The notes under the pieces: generated by a model
The model's input: the letters and a program-made list of their open reading frames with translations, nothing else
The model's database searches: none
What the model was told of the DNA's origin: nothing
Position numbers and translations under genes: made by a program
Source: Fidelibacterota bacterium
GTDB taxonomy: Bacteria > Pseudomonadota > Alphaproteobacteria > Rhodospirillales > Rhodospirillaceae
Direction: 5' to 3'
Assembly: GCA_947476275.1 (NCBI GenBank)
Contig: CANJPQ010000002.1
Span: forward strand, 149,436-213,435
DNA: 64,000 nucleotides
Shown: in pieces, positions 9,789-17,835 of the stretch
Layout of the letters: each line of letters starts with the position of its first letter
Numbering within the stretch: position 1 is the first letter of the stretch

Positions 9789-11177
9789 ATGAACAACCTG
9801 GATCATCCGCCGACAGCCGCGTCCGCGCCCGCCGCACCCCTGCCGCCTGGTCCCGTGCCGGCCCGGACGGCCGGCGCCGCCCGGTGGCGGCAGCGCCTGC
9901 ATCGTCCGTTCGAAACCGTACAGTTCTTCTTCCACCGCATGATGACGGAGGACGATGTCTTCAACACTGCGGCAGCCCTGTGCTTCTCCACCGCGCTCGC
10001 GGTGGTGCCGGCGCTGGCGCTCACCTTCGGCGTCCTGGCCGCCTTCCCCGAGTTCCGCAGCGTGCGCGCCCAGCTACAGCAATTCATCATGTCCAGCCTG
10101 GTGCCCGACCTGGGCTTGAAGATGTCCGCCCAACTCAGCCAGTTCGTCGAGGCCGCCAGCAACCTCACGCTGTTCGGCGTGGGCGGCTTGTTCGTCACCT
10201 CGGTCCTCTTGCTGCTGACTATCGAGGGCGCCTTCAACCGCATTTTCCGCGTCGCCCACCCGCGCCCGTGGCTGAAGCGCATCGCCGTGTTGTGGGCCAC
10301 GTTCATCCTCGGCCCGTTCATGGTGGCGGTCACCATGATGCTGCTGGGCTACTTCGCGACGAACGCGGACGGGCAGACCGACGGCATCATCCTCGCACAC
10401 GTTTTGCCCACTATGCTGTCGTGGCTGACATTCACGTTCCTCTACCGCATCGTGCCGCACCGCCCCGTGTCCCTCACGGACGCCTGCGCCGGCGGGGCGC
10501 TCGCGGCGCTGCTGCTGGAAGCCCTGCGCCTGGGCTTTGCCTACTACGTCAACAACACCACCTACGGCGCGATCTACGGTGCCGTCGCCGCGGTGCCCGT
10601 GTTCCTGTTATGGGTCTACGGCTTGTGGACCGCAGTCATGGCCGGCGCGGTGCTCACCGCCGCCCTGCCGGATTGGCGTCTGTTGCGCGCGGGCCTCGGC
10701 TCCGGCCCCGGCCAAAAGCTCTCGATCGCGCTCGCCATCCTCGACGTCTTAGCCGAGCGCTCGGGCCAGCGCATCGGCGGCGTCGCACCGGAAGAGATCA
10801 GTCACGCCATTTCCGTGCCGGCGAACGGCATCCTGCCGATCCTCGAAGAACTGCGCGACGCGGAGTATGTCGCGGTCACCAAGGAAGCGCTGTGGGTCGT
10901 CTCGCGGGACCTGTTAGACACCCCGTTGATCGATCTCGTCCATCGCTTCGGCATGGGCGTAGGGCCTGCGGTCTTGGAGCTCAAGGGCACAGCACTCGGC
11001 GCGCGCATCAACCCCTATCTCGCACCGGCCGCGGCAGCGGAGGTCAAGCTCCTCGGCATCTGCCTGTCCGATCTTCTCAAGCGTAAGACCTTTGGCGGAA
11101 AAGAAGACGGCGCGGACGACGGTCCCCGTGGTAAAACGGCGCCTGGTAAACCGGCGGCGCAAGACGCCACGGAATAA
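9789..11177 (+). CDS. YihY/BrkB family inner-membrane protein
   Basis: The protein has 462 aa. About six transmembrane helices span residues 55-310, with the family signature FNTAAALCFSTALAVVPAL, which matches the YihY/virulence factor BrkB (formerly ribonuclease BN) family. A roughly 150-residue cytoplasmic tail carries a winged-helix-like stretch (ILDVLAERSGQRIGGVAPEEISHAISVP), as in longer alphaproteobacterial and betaproteobacterial members. The molecular function of the family is unsettled. The next gene starts 18 nt downstream. Confidence 0.9.
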   Translation: MNNLDHPPTAASAPAAPLPPGPVPARTAGAARWRQRLHRPFETVQFFFHRMMTEDDVFNTAAALCFSTALAVVPALALTFGVLAAFPEFRSVRAQLQQFIMSSLVPDLGLKMSAQLSQFVEAASNLTLFGVGGLFVTSVLLLLTIEGAFNRIFRVAHPRPWLKRIAVLWATFILGPFMVAVTMMLLGYFATNADGQTDGIILAHVLPTMLSWLTFTFLYRIVPHRPVSLTDACAGGALAALLLEALRLGFAYYVNNTTYGAIYGAVAAVPVFLLWVYGLWTAVMAGAVLTAALPDWRLLRAGLGSGPGQKLSIALAILDVLAERSGQRIGGVAPEEISHAISVPANGILPILEELRDAEYVAVTKEALWVVSRDLLDTPLIDLVHRFGMGVGPAVLELKGTALGARINPYLAPAAAAEVKLLGICLSDLLKRKTFGGKEDGADDGPRGKTAPGKPAAQDATE

Positions 11178-11195
11178 GGTGTCCTGAGGCCCGGC

Positions 11196-12017
11196 ATGCG
11201 ATCCGAATTGATCCAGCTCTACAAGAAGTCGGCCCCTCTTGCCGTCTATGCGTCCAACGTCACCTCGCAGAACGGCGAGGACGGCATCATCGCCCACATC
11301 ATGAGCGTCCTGCAGCCGGCTGAAAAATACTGCGTGGAGTTCGGCGCTTGGGACGGGAAGTACCTGTCCAACTGCTACGCCCTGCTTACCGCCGGCGACT
11401 GGCGCGGTCTGATGATCGAGGCCAACGCCGCCAAGTTCACGGATCTCTGCGCCACCTACGCGGCCTATCCCGCAGTGCGCCCCGTCAGCCGCCTGGTCGA
11501 CTTCGAAGGGCCCAACCGGCTGGACGGCATCCTCGCGGAGGCCGGTGCGCCGCAACAGTTCGGCATGCTGTCGATCGACGTTGACGGCAACGACTATCAC
11601 ATCTGGCAGTCCATGGTGGACTTCAAGCCGGAAGTGGTGGTGGTCGAGTTCAACGCCACCATCCCTAACGACGTCCTTTTCATCCAGGACCGGTCGTTCG
11701 AGGTCAATCAAGGCTGCTCGTTGCTCGCTCTGGTGATCCTGGCGAGAGAGAAGGGCTATCAACTGGTCGCCACCACCACCACCAACGCAATCTTCGTCGT
11801 CGATGAGAAGTTCCCGCTGCTGGGCATCAAAGACAACTTCATCGACCGCCTGCACACCCCGGCCCTGAACGGGCGCATTTTCCAAGGCTACGATGGCACG
11901 ATCCATGTCGTCGGAATGCCCATTCTATTCGAAACTGGTGCGCCACTGAGTTCCGAGGATTTCCAGGTCGTCCCGAAGGAGCGGCGCGTCTTCGGTGATG
12001 CGCAGAAGAAGCTTTGA
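11196..12017 (+). CDS. FkbM-like SAM-dependent methyltransferase
   Basis: The protein has 273 aa. It has a Rossmann methyltransferase core: SQNGEDGIIAHI, the SAM glycine loop in CVEFGAWDGKYLSN (residues 47-60), the acidic residue in MIEANAAKF, and the catalytic-side motif MLSIDVDGNDYHIWQ. This combination is typical of FkbM-type and sugar O-methyltransferase proteins often linked to surface polysaccharide. The acceptor is unknown. Its TGA overlaps the TTG start of the following hydrolase (TTGA), which suggests translational coupling. Confidence 0.75.
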   Translation: MRSELIQLYKKSAPLAVYASNVTSQNGEDGIIAHIMSVLQPAEKYCVEFGAWDGKYLSNCYALLTAGDWRGLMIEANAAKFTDLCATYAAYPAVRPVSRLVDFEGPNRLDGILAEAGAPQQFGMLSIDVDGNDYHIWQSMVDFKPEVVVVEFNATIPNDVLFIQDRSFEVNQGCSLLALVILAREKGYQLVATTTTNAIFVVDEKFPLLGIKDNFIDRLHTPALNGRIFQGYDGTIHVVGMPILFETGAPLSSEDFQVVPKERRVFGDAQKKL

Positions 12018-12844
12018 GCGGGTCTCCCTCCCGCCCTGCGGCGCCCTCTCCGTCCGAACGTTTCCTCCCGGGCCTCCAGGGGCCGCTGCGGATCGAACAG
12101 TATTTCGACGCGGCCCGCAGTCGCACGCCGCTGGTTCTGCTGCTGCACGGGGCCCTGCGCTACAGTGGTGATCTGGCCTCCTGGGCGTCGGCCTGCGCGG
12201 AATATCTCGACTTCGCCGCCGCGAACCTGCCGGGCCACGGCGGCAGCTTTGTCCCGACCGGAGTTTCGCTGGCACACATGAGTGCGGAAATCGCAGCCCT
12301 GATCCAGGGCGCTTACGCGCATCGCACCGTGTTTATCGTCGGCGAATCTCTTGGTGGTCTGATCGGGCTTGCGCTGGCAACCCAGCCGCCGTCCAATCTT
12401 GCAGGCGTCGTCGCCGCTGATCCATTCCTGTCCACACTTAAACTGAAAGACACGGCGGCCGGACTCCAACAGACGATCCGGGACTATCCAGCGAACGCCT
12501 TCGTGGCGCAAATGGCCTTGGAGATTTTCGGCGTGCCGCCGGAGGGCTCTGCGATCTCGGATCTCCGCTACGTTGAGTATCTCGCCCGGCTTGCCCGTCC
12601 CGCCCTTGTGTTGACCGGCGAGATTCCCGCAGTCGGTCTCGGTGCGACCATCATGCCGCCGTTGCTCGACGCCGATGATCGAAAGCTCATAAGGGGCCTC
12701 ACCGCCGAGCACCTATCCTTGCGCGAGATTCCCGGCGTCGGCCACACTCTGTTGTCGGAAAATCCTGCTGCGACACTTGCACATGTGCGCCGCTTCATTG
12801 CCACGCAAACGCAGCCGCCTCCCTCAACCGCCGATTTTCCTTAG
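12014..12844 (+). CDS. Alpha/beta hydrolase, TTG start
   Basis: The protein has 276 aa and an alpha/beta-hydrolase fold. The oxyanion region is LLLHGALRYSGD, the nucleophile elbow is GESLGG, and a late catalytic histidine sits in GVGHTLLSE. The only early start is a TTG whose last bases form the TGA of the preceding methyltransferase, behind AGAAG, so the genes look translationally coupled. The substrate is unknown. Pairing with an FkbM-like enzyme could mean an esterase acting on the same product, which is inference. Confidence 0.8.
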   Translation: MSGSPSRPAAPSPSERFLPGLQGPLRIEQYFDAARSRTPLVLLLHGALRYSGDLASWASACAEYLDFAAANLPGHGGSFVPTGVSLAHMSAEIAALIQGAYAHRTVFIVGESLGGLIGLALATQPPSNLAGVVAADPFLSTLKLKDTAAGLQQTIRDYPANAFVAQMALEIFGVPPEGSAISDLRYVEYLARLARPALVLTGEIPAVGLGATIMPPLLDADDRKLIRGLTAEHLSLREIPGVGHTLLSENPAATLAHVRRFIATQTQPPPSTADFP

Positions 12845-12923
12845 TCGCAGCGGTGACGACGTTTGCATCTCGTTAAGCGACACCGGCAACAGTGCGCGCA
12901 CACATTCGGGAATCGAACACGAC

Positions 12924-13100
12924 ATGGCGCGCCTGGCGACAACGCGAATTCACCTCATGAACCTGTGTCTCCTGCACAAGGCGGAATCGGACATCATGCT
13001 CGGCCTGATGGCGTTGGAAGCGCTCATGGCGCTCGACTTCGACCAGCTCGAGATGTGCGTACGGCTCGGCGATATTGAGAGCCAAAGCCGCGCGGCCTAG
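12924..13100 (+). CDS. Possible 58-aa protein, unknown
   Basis: A short frame from ATG 12924 encodes a Leu/Met-rich helix (HLMNLCLLHKAESDIMLGLMALEALMALDFDQ, residues about 11-42, shown only by its key Leu/Met periodicity). A GGGAA box lies 9 nt upstream. I recognise no family, and non-coding origin is possible. It is the only candidate in the 436-bp interval between the hydrolase and the first 65-aa secreted gene. The remainder (13101-13280) ends in an 8-G run just before that gene. Confidence 0.3.
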   Translation: MARLATTRIHLMNLCLLHKAESDIMLGLMALEALMALDFDQLEMCVRLGDIESQSRAA

Positions 13101-13280
13101 CCCGCGCGACGGCGTGGGTCGGTCCGCAGCCGGCCCGAACAGCCCGTTCTCTCGAAAAATTATGACCCCCTAGGGACCGTAATGCCGTGTCGCGTGCCGA
13201 CAATGCCCCAAGACAATATTGCGATACGGCGCGCAGGGTCTTTATTGTGTGCCGAAGTCGAATGCGAGAAGGGGGGGGCT

Positions 13281-13478
13281 ATGGCGAAATCTCTGGTCGT
13301 TTTGGCGGCGCTGTTGATCGTCGGCGTTGCAGCGCCTGCGGGTGCGGCTTCCGACGCGTTGGCGGAATGGGAAAAGTGCGCGGCCAGGATCAGGAAGGAC
13401 ATGCCGATCCCGCCTGCAAACGTCGGCGCGCAGGATCTCACGATCGCGCGCTATTGCGGCAAGAAGCCCGAAAAATAA
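13281..13478 (+). CDS. Small secreted protein, tandem paralogue 1
   Basis: The protein has 65 aa. It consists of a signal peptide (MAKSLVVLAALLIVGVAAPAGA, cleavage near residue 24) and a 40-residue mature domain with two cysteines (EKCAAR and ARYCGKK). It is about 60-65% identical by eye to the next gene, 40 nt away, including EWEKCAAR, KDMPxPPAN and YCGKKP. The start was chosen at ATG 13281 because the signal peptide begins there and a poly-G Shine-Dalgarno run precedes it. Two Cys in a small periplasmic domain suggest one disulfide. Function unknown. Confidence 0.65.
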   Translation: MAKSLVVLAALLIVGVAAPAGAASDALAEWEKCAARIRKDMPIPPANVGAQDLTIARYCGKKPEK

Positions 13479-13518
13479 ATCGGCCCGCGTCGCTCGATCC
13501 TAAGAAGGGGAGAACCGC

Positions 13519-13716
13519 ATGACAAAGTCCCTGGCCGTGTTGTCGACGCTGATGCTGATCACCGCCGCCATACCCGCCGCCGCCGCCGACACCGCGCTCG
13601 CCGACTGGGAAAAATGCGCCGCTCGGGTCAAGAAGGACATGCCGGTTCCGCCCGCCAATCAGGAAGCCATCGACCTGATGATAAAATCCTACTGCGGCAA
13701 GAAACCCGCGAAGTAG
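13519..13716 (+). CDS. Small secreted protein, tandem paralogue 2
   Basis: The protein has 65 aa, the same length and architecture as its upstream neighbour: a signal peptide ending IPAAAAD and a mature domain with DWEKCAARVKKDMPVPPAN and SYCGKKPAK. An AAGAAGGGGAG ribosome-binding site precedes ATG 13519. Conservation of both cysteines and the KDMP-PPAN core across the copies argues that both are real genes and that this is a recent tandem duplication. No family recognised. Confidence 0.68.
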   Translation: MTKSLAVLSTLMLITAAIPAAAADTALADWEKCAARVKKDMPVPPANQEAIDLMIKSYCGKKPAK

Positions 13717-13779
13717 GCGCGCTGGCGCGAAACGCGTCCGAGGCGAGGGCTGCCGTGTCGCACGGCGCCGCCACACGCT

Positions 13780-13812
13780 CCATCGTCATCCCGGCGAAGG
13801 CCGGGATCCACT
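13780..13812. repeat. REP-like palindromic repeat (VIPAKAGIH-type)
   Basis: An 8-bp perfect inverted repeat (ATCCCGGC-GAAG-GCCGGGAT, 13788-13807) sits within CGTCATCCCGGCGAAGGCCGG. This is the widely dispersed extragenic element whose translation reads VIPAKAGIH in one frame. It lies in the 275-bp gap after the second 65-aa gene. The rest of that gap (13813-13991) shows no recognisable gene. Copies elsewhere in the genome are expected, but none is obvious in this window. Confidence 0.7.
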
Positions 13813-13991
13813 CATCGTTCGGCACGAGCGCCGCGTTCCGCATCGGGACCCACGGCGGGTCAAACGGACCGATCGCTTGGCGGTAGCGTCTGGACAGGAC
13901 GGCGGCTGCCAAACTGCACACACCGCGGATTTTGACGCTTTGCCGAATCCGCCATATGTTGCCATTTTGTTCTTTTGTGAGGACAGAGGCA

Positions 13992-14504
13992 ATGCCAAAT
14001 CAGCCTACCGACCCCAAAACGTTCGCGCGTAATTCGCGCGTAAATGCGCGCGGGAAGCCCTTCGGCCCAGGGAACCCGGGGCGCCCGTTTGCCCCCGGCA
14101 ACCCCGGTAAACCCGAAGGCGCCCGCCGCAAGGCCACCACGGCCCTGGCCGCCATGTTCGCGGGCGAAGCCGAGGCCATCGGCCGTCGCGCCATCGAACT
14201 TGCCCAGGAAGGCCGCGTCGGTGCGGTCAAGCTTGTGCTCGACCGTGCGTTTCCCGCCCGCCACGGCCGCTGCGTCGAAGGGCTGCGCCTGCCGTCCATC
14301 GCCACGGCGGCTGACGCGGTCACCGCCATGGGCGCGATCATGGCTGCGGTCTCCGCCGGCACGATCACCACCGATGAGGCGCGCGATCTCTCCACCCTGG
14401 TCGAGAATTTCCGCAAGATCCACGAACTCGCCGACATCGAACGCCGCGTCGCCGCGCTCGAATCCCATGCGCCGGCAAAACGCGCCGCCACAACGGAGGG
14501 CTAG
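13992..14504 (+). CDS. DUF5681-like protein
   Basis: The protein has 170 aa. The N-terminal third is basic and Gly/Pro-rich with a repeated phrase (KPFGPGNPGRPFAPGNPGKPEGARR), the hallmark of DUF5681-type proteins. These are often found near phage or mobile genes and resemble terminase small-subunit regions. The remainder is helical with a C-terminal coiled segment (ADIERRVAALESH). The start ATG 13992 has an AGAGGCA site, and the 60 nt upstream that stay open look untranslated. It is followed 2 nt later by a small gene with a strong Shine-Dalgarno. Confidence 0.6.
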   Translation: MPNQPTDPKTFARNSRVNARGKPFGPGNPGRPFAPGNPGKPEGARRKATTALAAMFAGEAEAIGRRAIELAQEGRVGAVKLVLDRAFPARHGRCVEGLRLPSIATAADAVTAMGAIMAAVSAGTITTDEARDLSTLVENFRKIHELADIERRVAALESHAPAKRAATTEG

Positions 14505-14506
14505 CC

Positions 14507-14692
14507 ATGGCGCGTCATGCCAATCGCGTCGACAAGCTCGAACGCGGCGTTGTGCGCTTGCCGCATCTTTTGCACGTGTTTCCGGGGCAATCCGACGCGC
14601 AGGCCCTGGCGGCATATCAGCGCAAAAACGGCCGCATCCCTAAGGACGCGGCCGTCGTTGTCATCCGTCACTCGTTCAAGAGCCGGATATGA
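14507..14692 (+). CDS. 61-aa hypothetical protein, partner of the DUF5681-like gene
   Basis: ATG 14507 follows GGAGGG by about 7 nt and lies 2 nt after the upstream stop, so the gene is likely translated from the same message. The product is basic and lacks membrane segments (MARHANRVDKLERG, QALAAYQRKNGRIPKDAAVVVIRHSF). I recognise no family. It converges on the glycine-zipper lipoprotein gene with a 5-nt gap. Confidence 0.55.
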   Translation: MARHANRVDKLERGVVRLPHLLHVFPGQSDAQALAAYQRKNGRIPKDAAVVVIRHSFKSRI

Positions 14693-14697
14693 GGCGT

Positions 14698-15189
14698 TTA
14701 GCCGTTCACGATCTTCCACGACCCATCGGGTTCGCGGCAGGCGGTGCCGTGGGCGTTCTGACGCTCGCCGCCGACCACCACCTCGGACTGGAACTCGCGG
14801 CAGTACTTGCCGTTGGAAGACGTGCCGTCGCGCAGCGGCGTCACCGAGCCGGACGTGCCATTGCGCGGGTTGTTCCACACAATCGGCTGGTTGATCGGGC
14901 TGGTGTAGGCGCGCGTTTCCGCGTCGCGCATGCGCTGGCGGTCCTCGGCGTCCAGGCGGCGGCCGATCGAGTTGCCGACATACGCGCCCAGCAGCACGCC
15001 GGCCGCGGTCGCCGCCAAGCGTCCGTCGCCGCGCCCGAACTGGGAGCCGACAAGGCCGCCCAAGGCCGCACCCATCAGGGTGCCGCCGGTCTCGTTGCCG
15101 CCGCGCCCGTCGTTGGCGCAGCCGCCAAGCGCCAGCAGGCTGGCGAGGGCAGGGATGACGAGCAGCTTGGCCGCGAAATTCTTACCCAT
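14698..15189 (-). CDS. Glycine-zipper outer-membrane lipoprotein (17-kDa antigen-like)
   Basis: The protein has 163 aa from ATG 15189 (MGKNFAAKLLV). A lipoprotein signal ends in LALGGC. Next comes a glycine zipper (GGTLMGAALGGLVGSQFGRGDGRLAATAAGVLLGAYVG as the GxxxG pattern, residues about 35-72) and a C-terminal domain with NGKYCREFQSEVVVGG. This is the Rickettsia 17-kDa surface-antigen / RT0821 architecture, an outer-membrane lipoprotein thought to help envelope integrity. An upstream in-frame ATG (15210) would lengthen the signal needlessly. Confidence 0.85.
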   Translation of the reverse strand: MGKNFAAKLLVIPALASLLALGGCANDGRGGNETGGTLMGAALGGLVGSQFGRGDGRLAATAAGVLLGAYVGNSIGRRLDAEDRQRMRDAETRAYTSPINQPIVWNNPRNGTSGSVTPLRDGTSSNGKYCREFQSEVVVGGERQNAHGTACREPDGSWKIVNG

Positions 15190-15391
15190 GTGCATTCTCT
15201 TCGTGTTCAAACAGGTCCAATGTCAAAACTGACGTCACGCGGCACCATTGCGGTGTCGCCGACTTTTCCGTTCACTGGCAGCAGAATAAGCCCCAAAATG
15301 GTGGCGAAAAGAGGGCGTCTTTGCCAGCGATTGTAACGGCTTGGACGGGCAGTTCGGCAACGGGCCAATCCGGCTTCAGAAAGTGAGTTTC

Positions 15392-15994
15392 ATGGATCAA
15401 ACGCCGTTGATCGGCCCGGCGACGGACCCCTTCGTCCTTTTTGGCGAGTGGTTTGGCGCGGCCCAGGCCCAGGACAGTATGGCGGAGGCCATGTGCCTTG
15501 CCACCGTCACAGCCGCCGGTCGCCCCGCCACGCGCATGGTCCTGCTGAAGGATTACAGCCCGGCGGGCTTCGTGTTCTACACCAACAGCCACAGCCGCAA
15601 AGGCGGGGAGATCGCCGGCAATCCGTCCGGCGCCTTGCTGTTCCATTGGAAGCCCTTGGCGCGTCAGGTGCGCATCGAAGGCGTGTTCGGGCCGGTGACG
15701 CCCGCGGAGGCCGACGCCTATTTCGCCAGTCGCGTGCGCGAGAGCCAACTCGGCGCCTGGGCTTCGCTCCAGTCCCAAACCCTGCCCCAACGCGGCGACC
15801 TGGTGGCGCGCTACCGTGAGGTCGAGGCCAAGTACGCTGGCGGCCCCGTGCCGCGGCCGCCCCATTGGACCGGGTACCGGCTCGTGCCGGACCTGATCGA
15901 GTTTTGGCAGGATGTGCCAAACCGTTTGCATGACAGGCTGGTATTCGAACGCGAAGGGAGTGGGCCGTGGAAATCCCGCCGGCTGTATCCCTAA
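15392..15994 (+). CDS. pdxH: Pyridoxamine/pyridoxine 5'-phosphate oxidase
   Basis: The protein has 200 aa from ATG 15392. It is an FMN enzyme that makes pyridoxal 5'-phosphate. Signature regions are RPATRMVLLKDY, FYTNSHSRKGGEIAGNP, and the C-terminal RPPHWTGYRLVPDLIEFW followed by RLHDRL and WKSRRLYP. A longer open frame (to 15341) adds 17 unconserved residues. The next gene starts at GTG 15967 inside the last 28 nt of pdxH, so the two are translationally coupled. Confidence 0.95.
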   Translation: MDQTPLIGPATDPFVLFGEWFGAAQAQDSMAEAMCLATVTAAGRPATRMVLLKDYSPAGFVFYTNSHSRKGGEIAGNPSGALLFHWKPLARQVRIEGVFGPVTPAEADAYFASRVRESQLGAWASLQSQTLPQRGDLVARYREVEAKYAGGPVPRPPHWTGYRLVPDLIEFWQDVPNRLHDRLVFEREGSGPWKSRRLYP

Positions 15995-16899
15995 GCGCCG
16001 CGCCGCCATCGCATCTGATGCGGCTCGCCACCTATGCGGCGATCGCGTCGGCGGCACTGTTGGTGGGCGTGAAAACCTTCGCGTATTTCAATACACATTC
16101 CGTGGCGCTGCTCTCGAGCCTGGCGGATTCCGCGCTCGATTTCATGGCCTCGACCGTGAACCTTTTTGCCGTGCGTCAATCGCTGACGCCGGCGGACGAC
16201 GACCATCGCTTCGGCCACGGCAAGGCTGAGCCCTTGTCCGCGCTGGCGCAGTCCGCCTTCATCGCCGGCTCGGCGGTGTTGTTGATGGTGGAAGCGGGAT
16301 CGCGCGTCGGCCATCCCGAGCAGGTGGTCAACGGCGACACGGCCATCGTGGTGATGCTGCTTTCAACCTTCGTCACATTCGCGCTGGTGGCGTTCCAGCG
16401 CTTCGTGGTCAAGCGCTCCGGCTCGATCGCCATCGGCGCCGACAGCCTCCACTATTCCGGCGACGTGCTTCTGAATGTCAGCGTGATCGTCGCGCTCGTC
16501 CTGGCGACGCGTTTCGACATCGCCTGGGCGGATCCGATCTTCGGGATGGGCATTGCGCTGTTCCTGTTTATCAATGCGATGCGCATCGCCGTGAAGGCGG
16601 TCGCGGGACTGATGGATCAAGAATTGCCCGAGGCCGACCGCCAAAAGATCATCGCCACGGCGAAGCTTCATCCGCGGGTGCAGAACGTACACGAACTGCG
16701 GACGCGCTCGTCCGGGCTCCAGCAATTCATTCAGATGCACATCGTTTTGGACAAGACTCTCACCCTGCTCGACGCCCATTACATTTCGGACGAGGTGGAG
16801 GCGGCGCTCCAGAGCGAATTCCCCAATGCTGACATCATCATCCACCTCGATCCGGAAGGTGTGGCGGAATTCCATCCGCGCGTCGGCGTGGGGTGGTAA
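15967..16899 (+). CDS. Cation diffusion facilitator, FieF-like (Fe/Zn/Co/Ni efflux)
   Basis: The protein has 310 aa with six predicted transmembrane helices and a C-terminal cytoplasmic dimerisation domain. The transport-site residues are visible: DSALD in TM2 and HYSGD in TM5. The adjacent phrases PADDDHRFGHGKAEPLSALAQS and GLMDQELPEADR are those of the FieF/YiiP subgroup. These act as proton-coupled antiporters exporting divalent metals. The GTG start at 15967 overlaps pdxH. Metal preference needs assay. Confidence 0.93.
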   Translation: MEIPPAVSLSAAPPSHLMRLATYAAIASAALLVGVKTFAYFNTHSVALLSSLADSALDFMASTVNLFAVRQSLTPADDDHRFGHGKAEPLSALAQSAFIAGSAVLLMVEAGSRVGHPEQVVNGDTAIVVMLLSTFVTFALVAFQRFVVKRSGSIAIGADSLHYSGDVLLNVSVIVALVLATRFDIAWADPIFGMGIALFLFINAMRIAVKAVAGLMDQELPEADRQKIIATAKLHPRVQNVHELRTRSSGLQQFIQMHIVLDKTLTLLDAHYISDEVEAALQSEFPNADIIIHLDPEGVAEFHPRVGVGW

Positions 16900-16945
16900 G
16901 GCGCGTCCCGACTGGCTAAAGTGACGTCGAGAGGGAGCTTTGAAT

Positions 16946-17827
16946 ATGCCAACTATCCGCAACATTCTTACAGTCGTCAGCGACGCCGCCACCGGCCGCG
17001 CAACGCTCGACACCGCCTTCCGCGCCGCGCGCCAGCTCAATTGCCACGTCGACGCGCTGCATGTGCGCTCCGATCCCGCGGCGGCGCTGCCGCTGGTGGG
17101 CGAGGCGATGTCCGGCGCCATGGTTGATGAGATGATGGGCGTCGCCGAGCGCGAAGCCGCCACCCGCGCCAGCAAGACGCGCGCCGTGTACGAGGAAATG
17201 CTGGCCATCCATAAAGTGCCCCAGTCGCAAGGCCCCGCGCGCCCGGAAGAGGGCTTCTCCGCGACGTGGCTGGAAGACGCGGGTATCGAAGAACAAGTCG
17301 TGGCCTTGCGCGCCTGCCGCGCGGATCTTGTGGTGCTCGCGCGCCCGACCGGCGGCAACGAGACCGCGGCGTTGATGACCCTCAACTCCGCCCTGATGCA
17401 AAGCGGCCGTCCAGTCTTGGCCGCGCCGCCGGTGCGTGAAGGCCTCGCCCACGACGCGCCGTTCGCACGTATCGCAGTGTTCTGGAACGGCTCGTCGGAG
17501 GCGACTCGCGCTGTTGCCGCTGCGTTGCCGTTCTTCCTCGCCGCCGAACAGGTGACCGTATTGCGCGTTGAGGAAGAGGAATGGTTCGCGCCGACGGACG
17601 ACCTCGAGGCCTATCTCACGCGCCACGGCGTGCGGACCATGGTGTCCAAGGTCCTGCCGCGCGAAGGTCGCACCGGTCGCTCGCTCCTGTTCGCCGCCGG
17701 CGAGCTCGACGCGGATATGATGGTGATGGGCGCCTACACGCGCTCCAAGCTGCGCCAACTGATCCTCGGCAGCGTTACTGGCTACGTGATGGAGCAGGCG
17801 ATACTGCCGGTATTGCTCTGTCACTAA
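16946..17827 (+). CDS. Universal stress protein with two Usp domains
   Basis: The protein has 293 aa with two tandem UspA folds, about residues 1-145 and 150-293. The second carries the ATP-loop signature GAYTRSKLRQLILGSVTGYV (G-2x-G-9x-G-S/T). The first is degenerate at that loop, the usual pattern in E-type USPs. The start ATG 16946 follows GAGGGAG; a TTG two codons upstream is less likely. Expected role: cytoplasmic stress and energy-limitation survival. The EcsC gene follows after 8 nt. Confidence 0.9.
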   Translation: MPTIRNILTVVSDAATGRATLDTAFRAARQLNCHVDALHVRSDPAAALPLVGEAMSGAMVDEMMGVAEREAATRASKTRAVYEEMLAIHKVPQSQGPARPEEGFSATWLEDAGIEEQVVALRACRADLVVLARPTGGNETAALMTLNSALMQSGRPVLAAPPVREGLAHDAPFARIAVFWNGSSEATRAVAAALPFFLAAEQVTVLRVEEEEWFAPTDDLEAYLTRHGVRTMVSKVLPREGRTGRSLLFAAGELDADMMVMGAYTRSKLRQLILGSVTGYVMEQAILPVLLCH

Positions 17828-17835
17828 GGTGAGAG

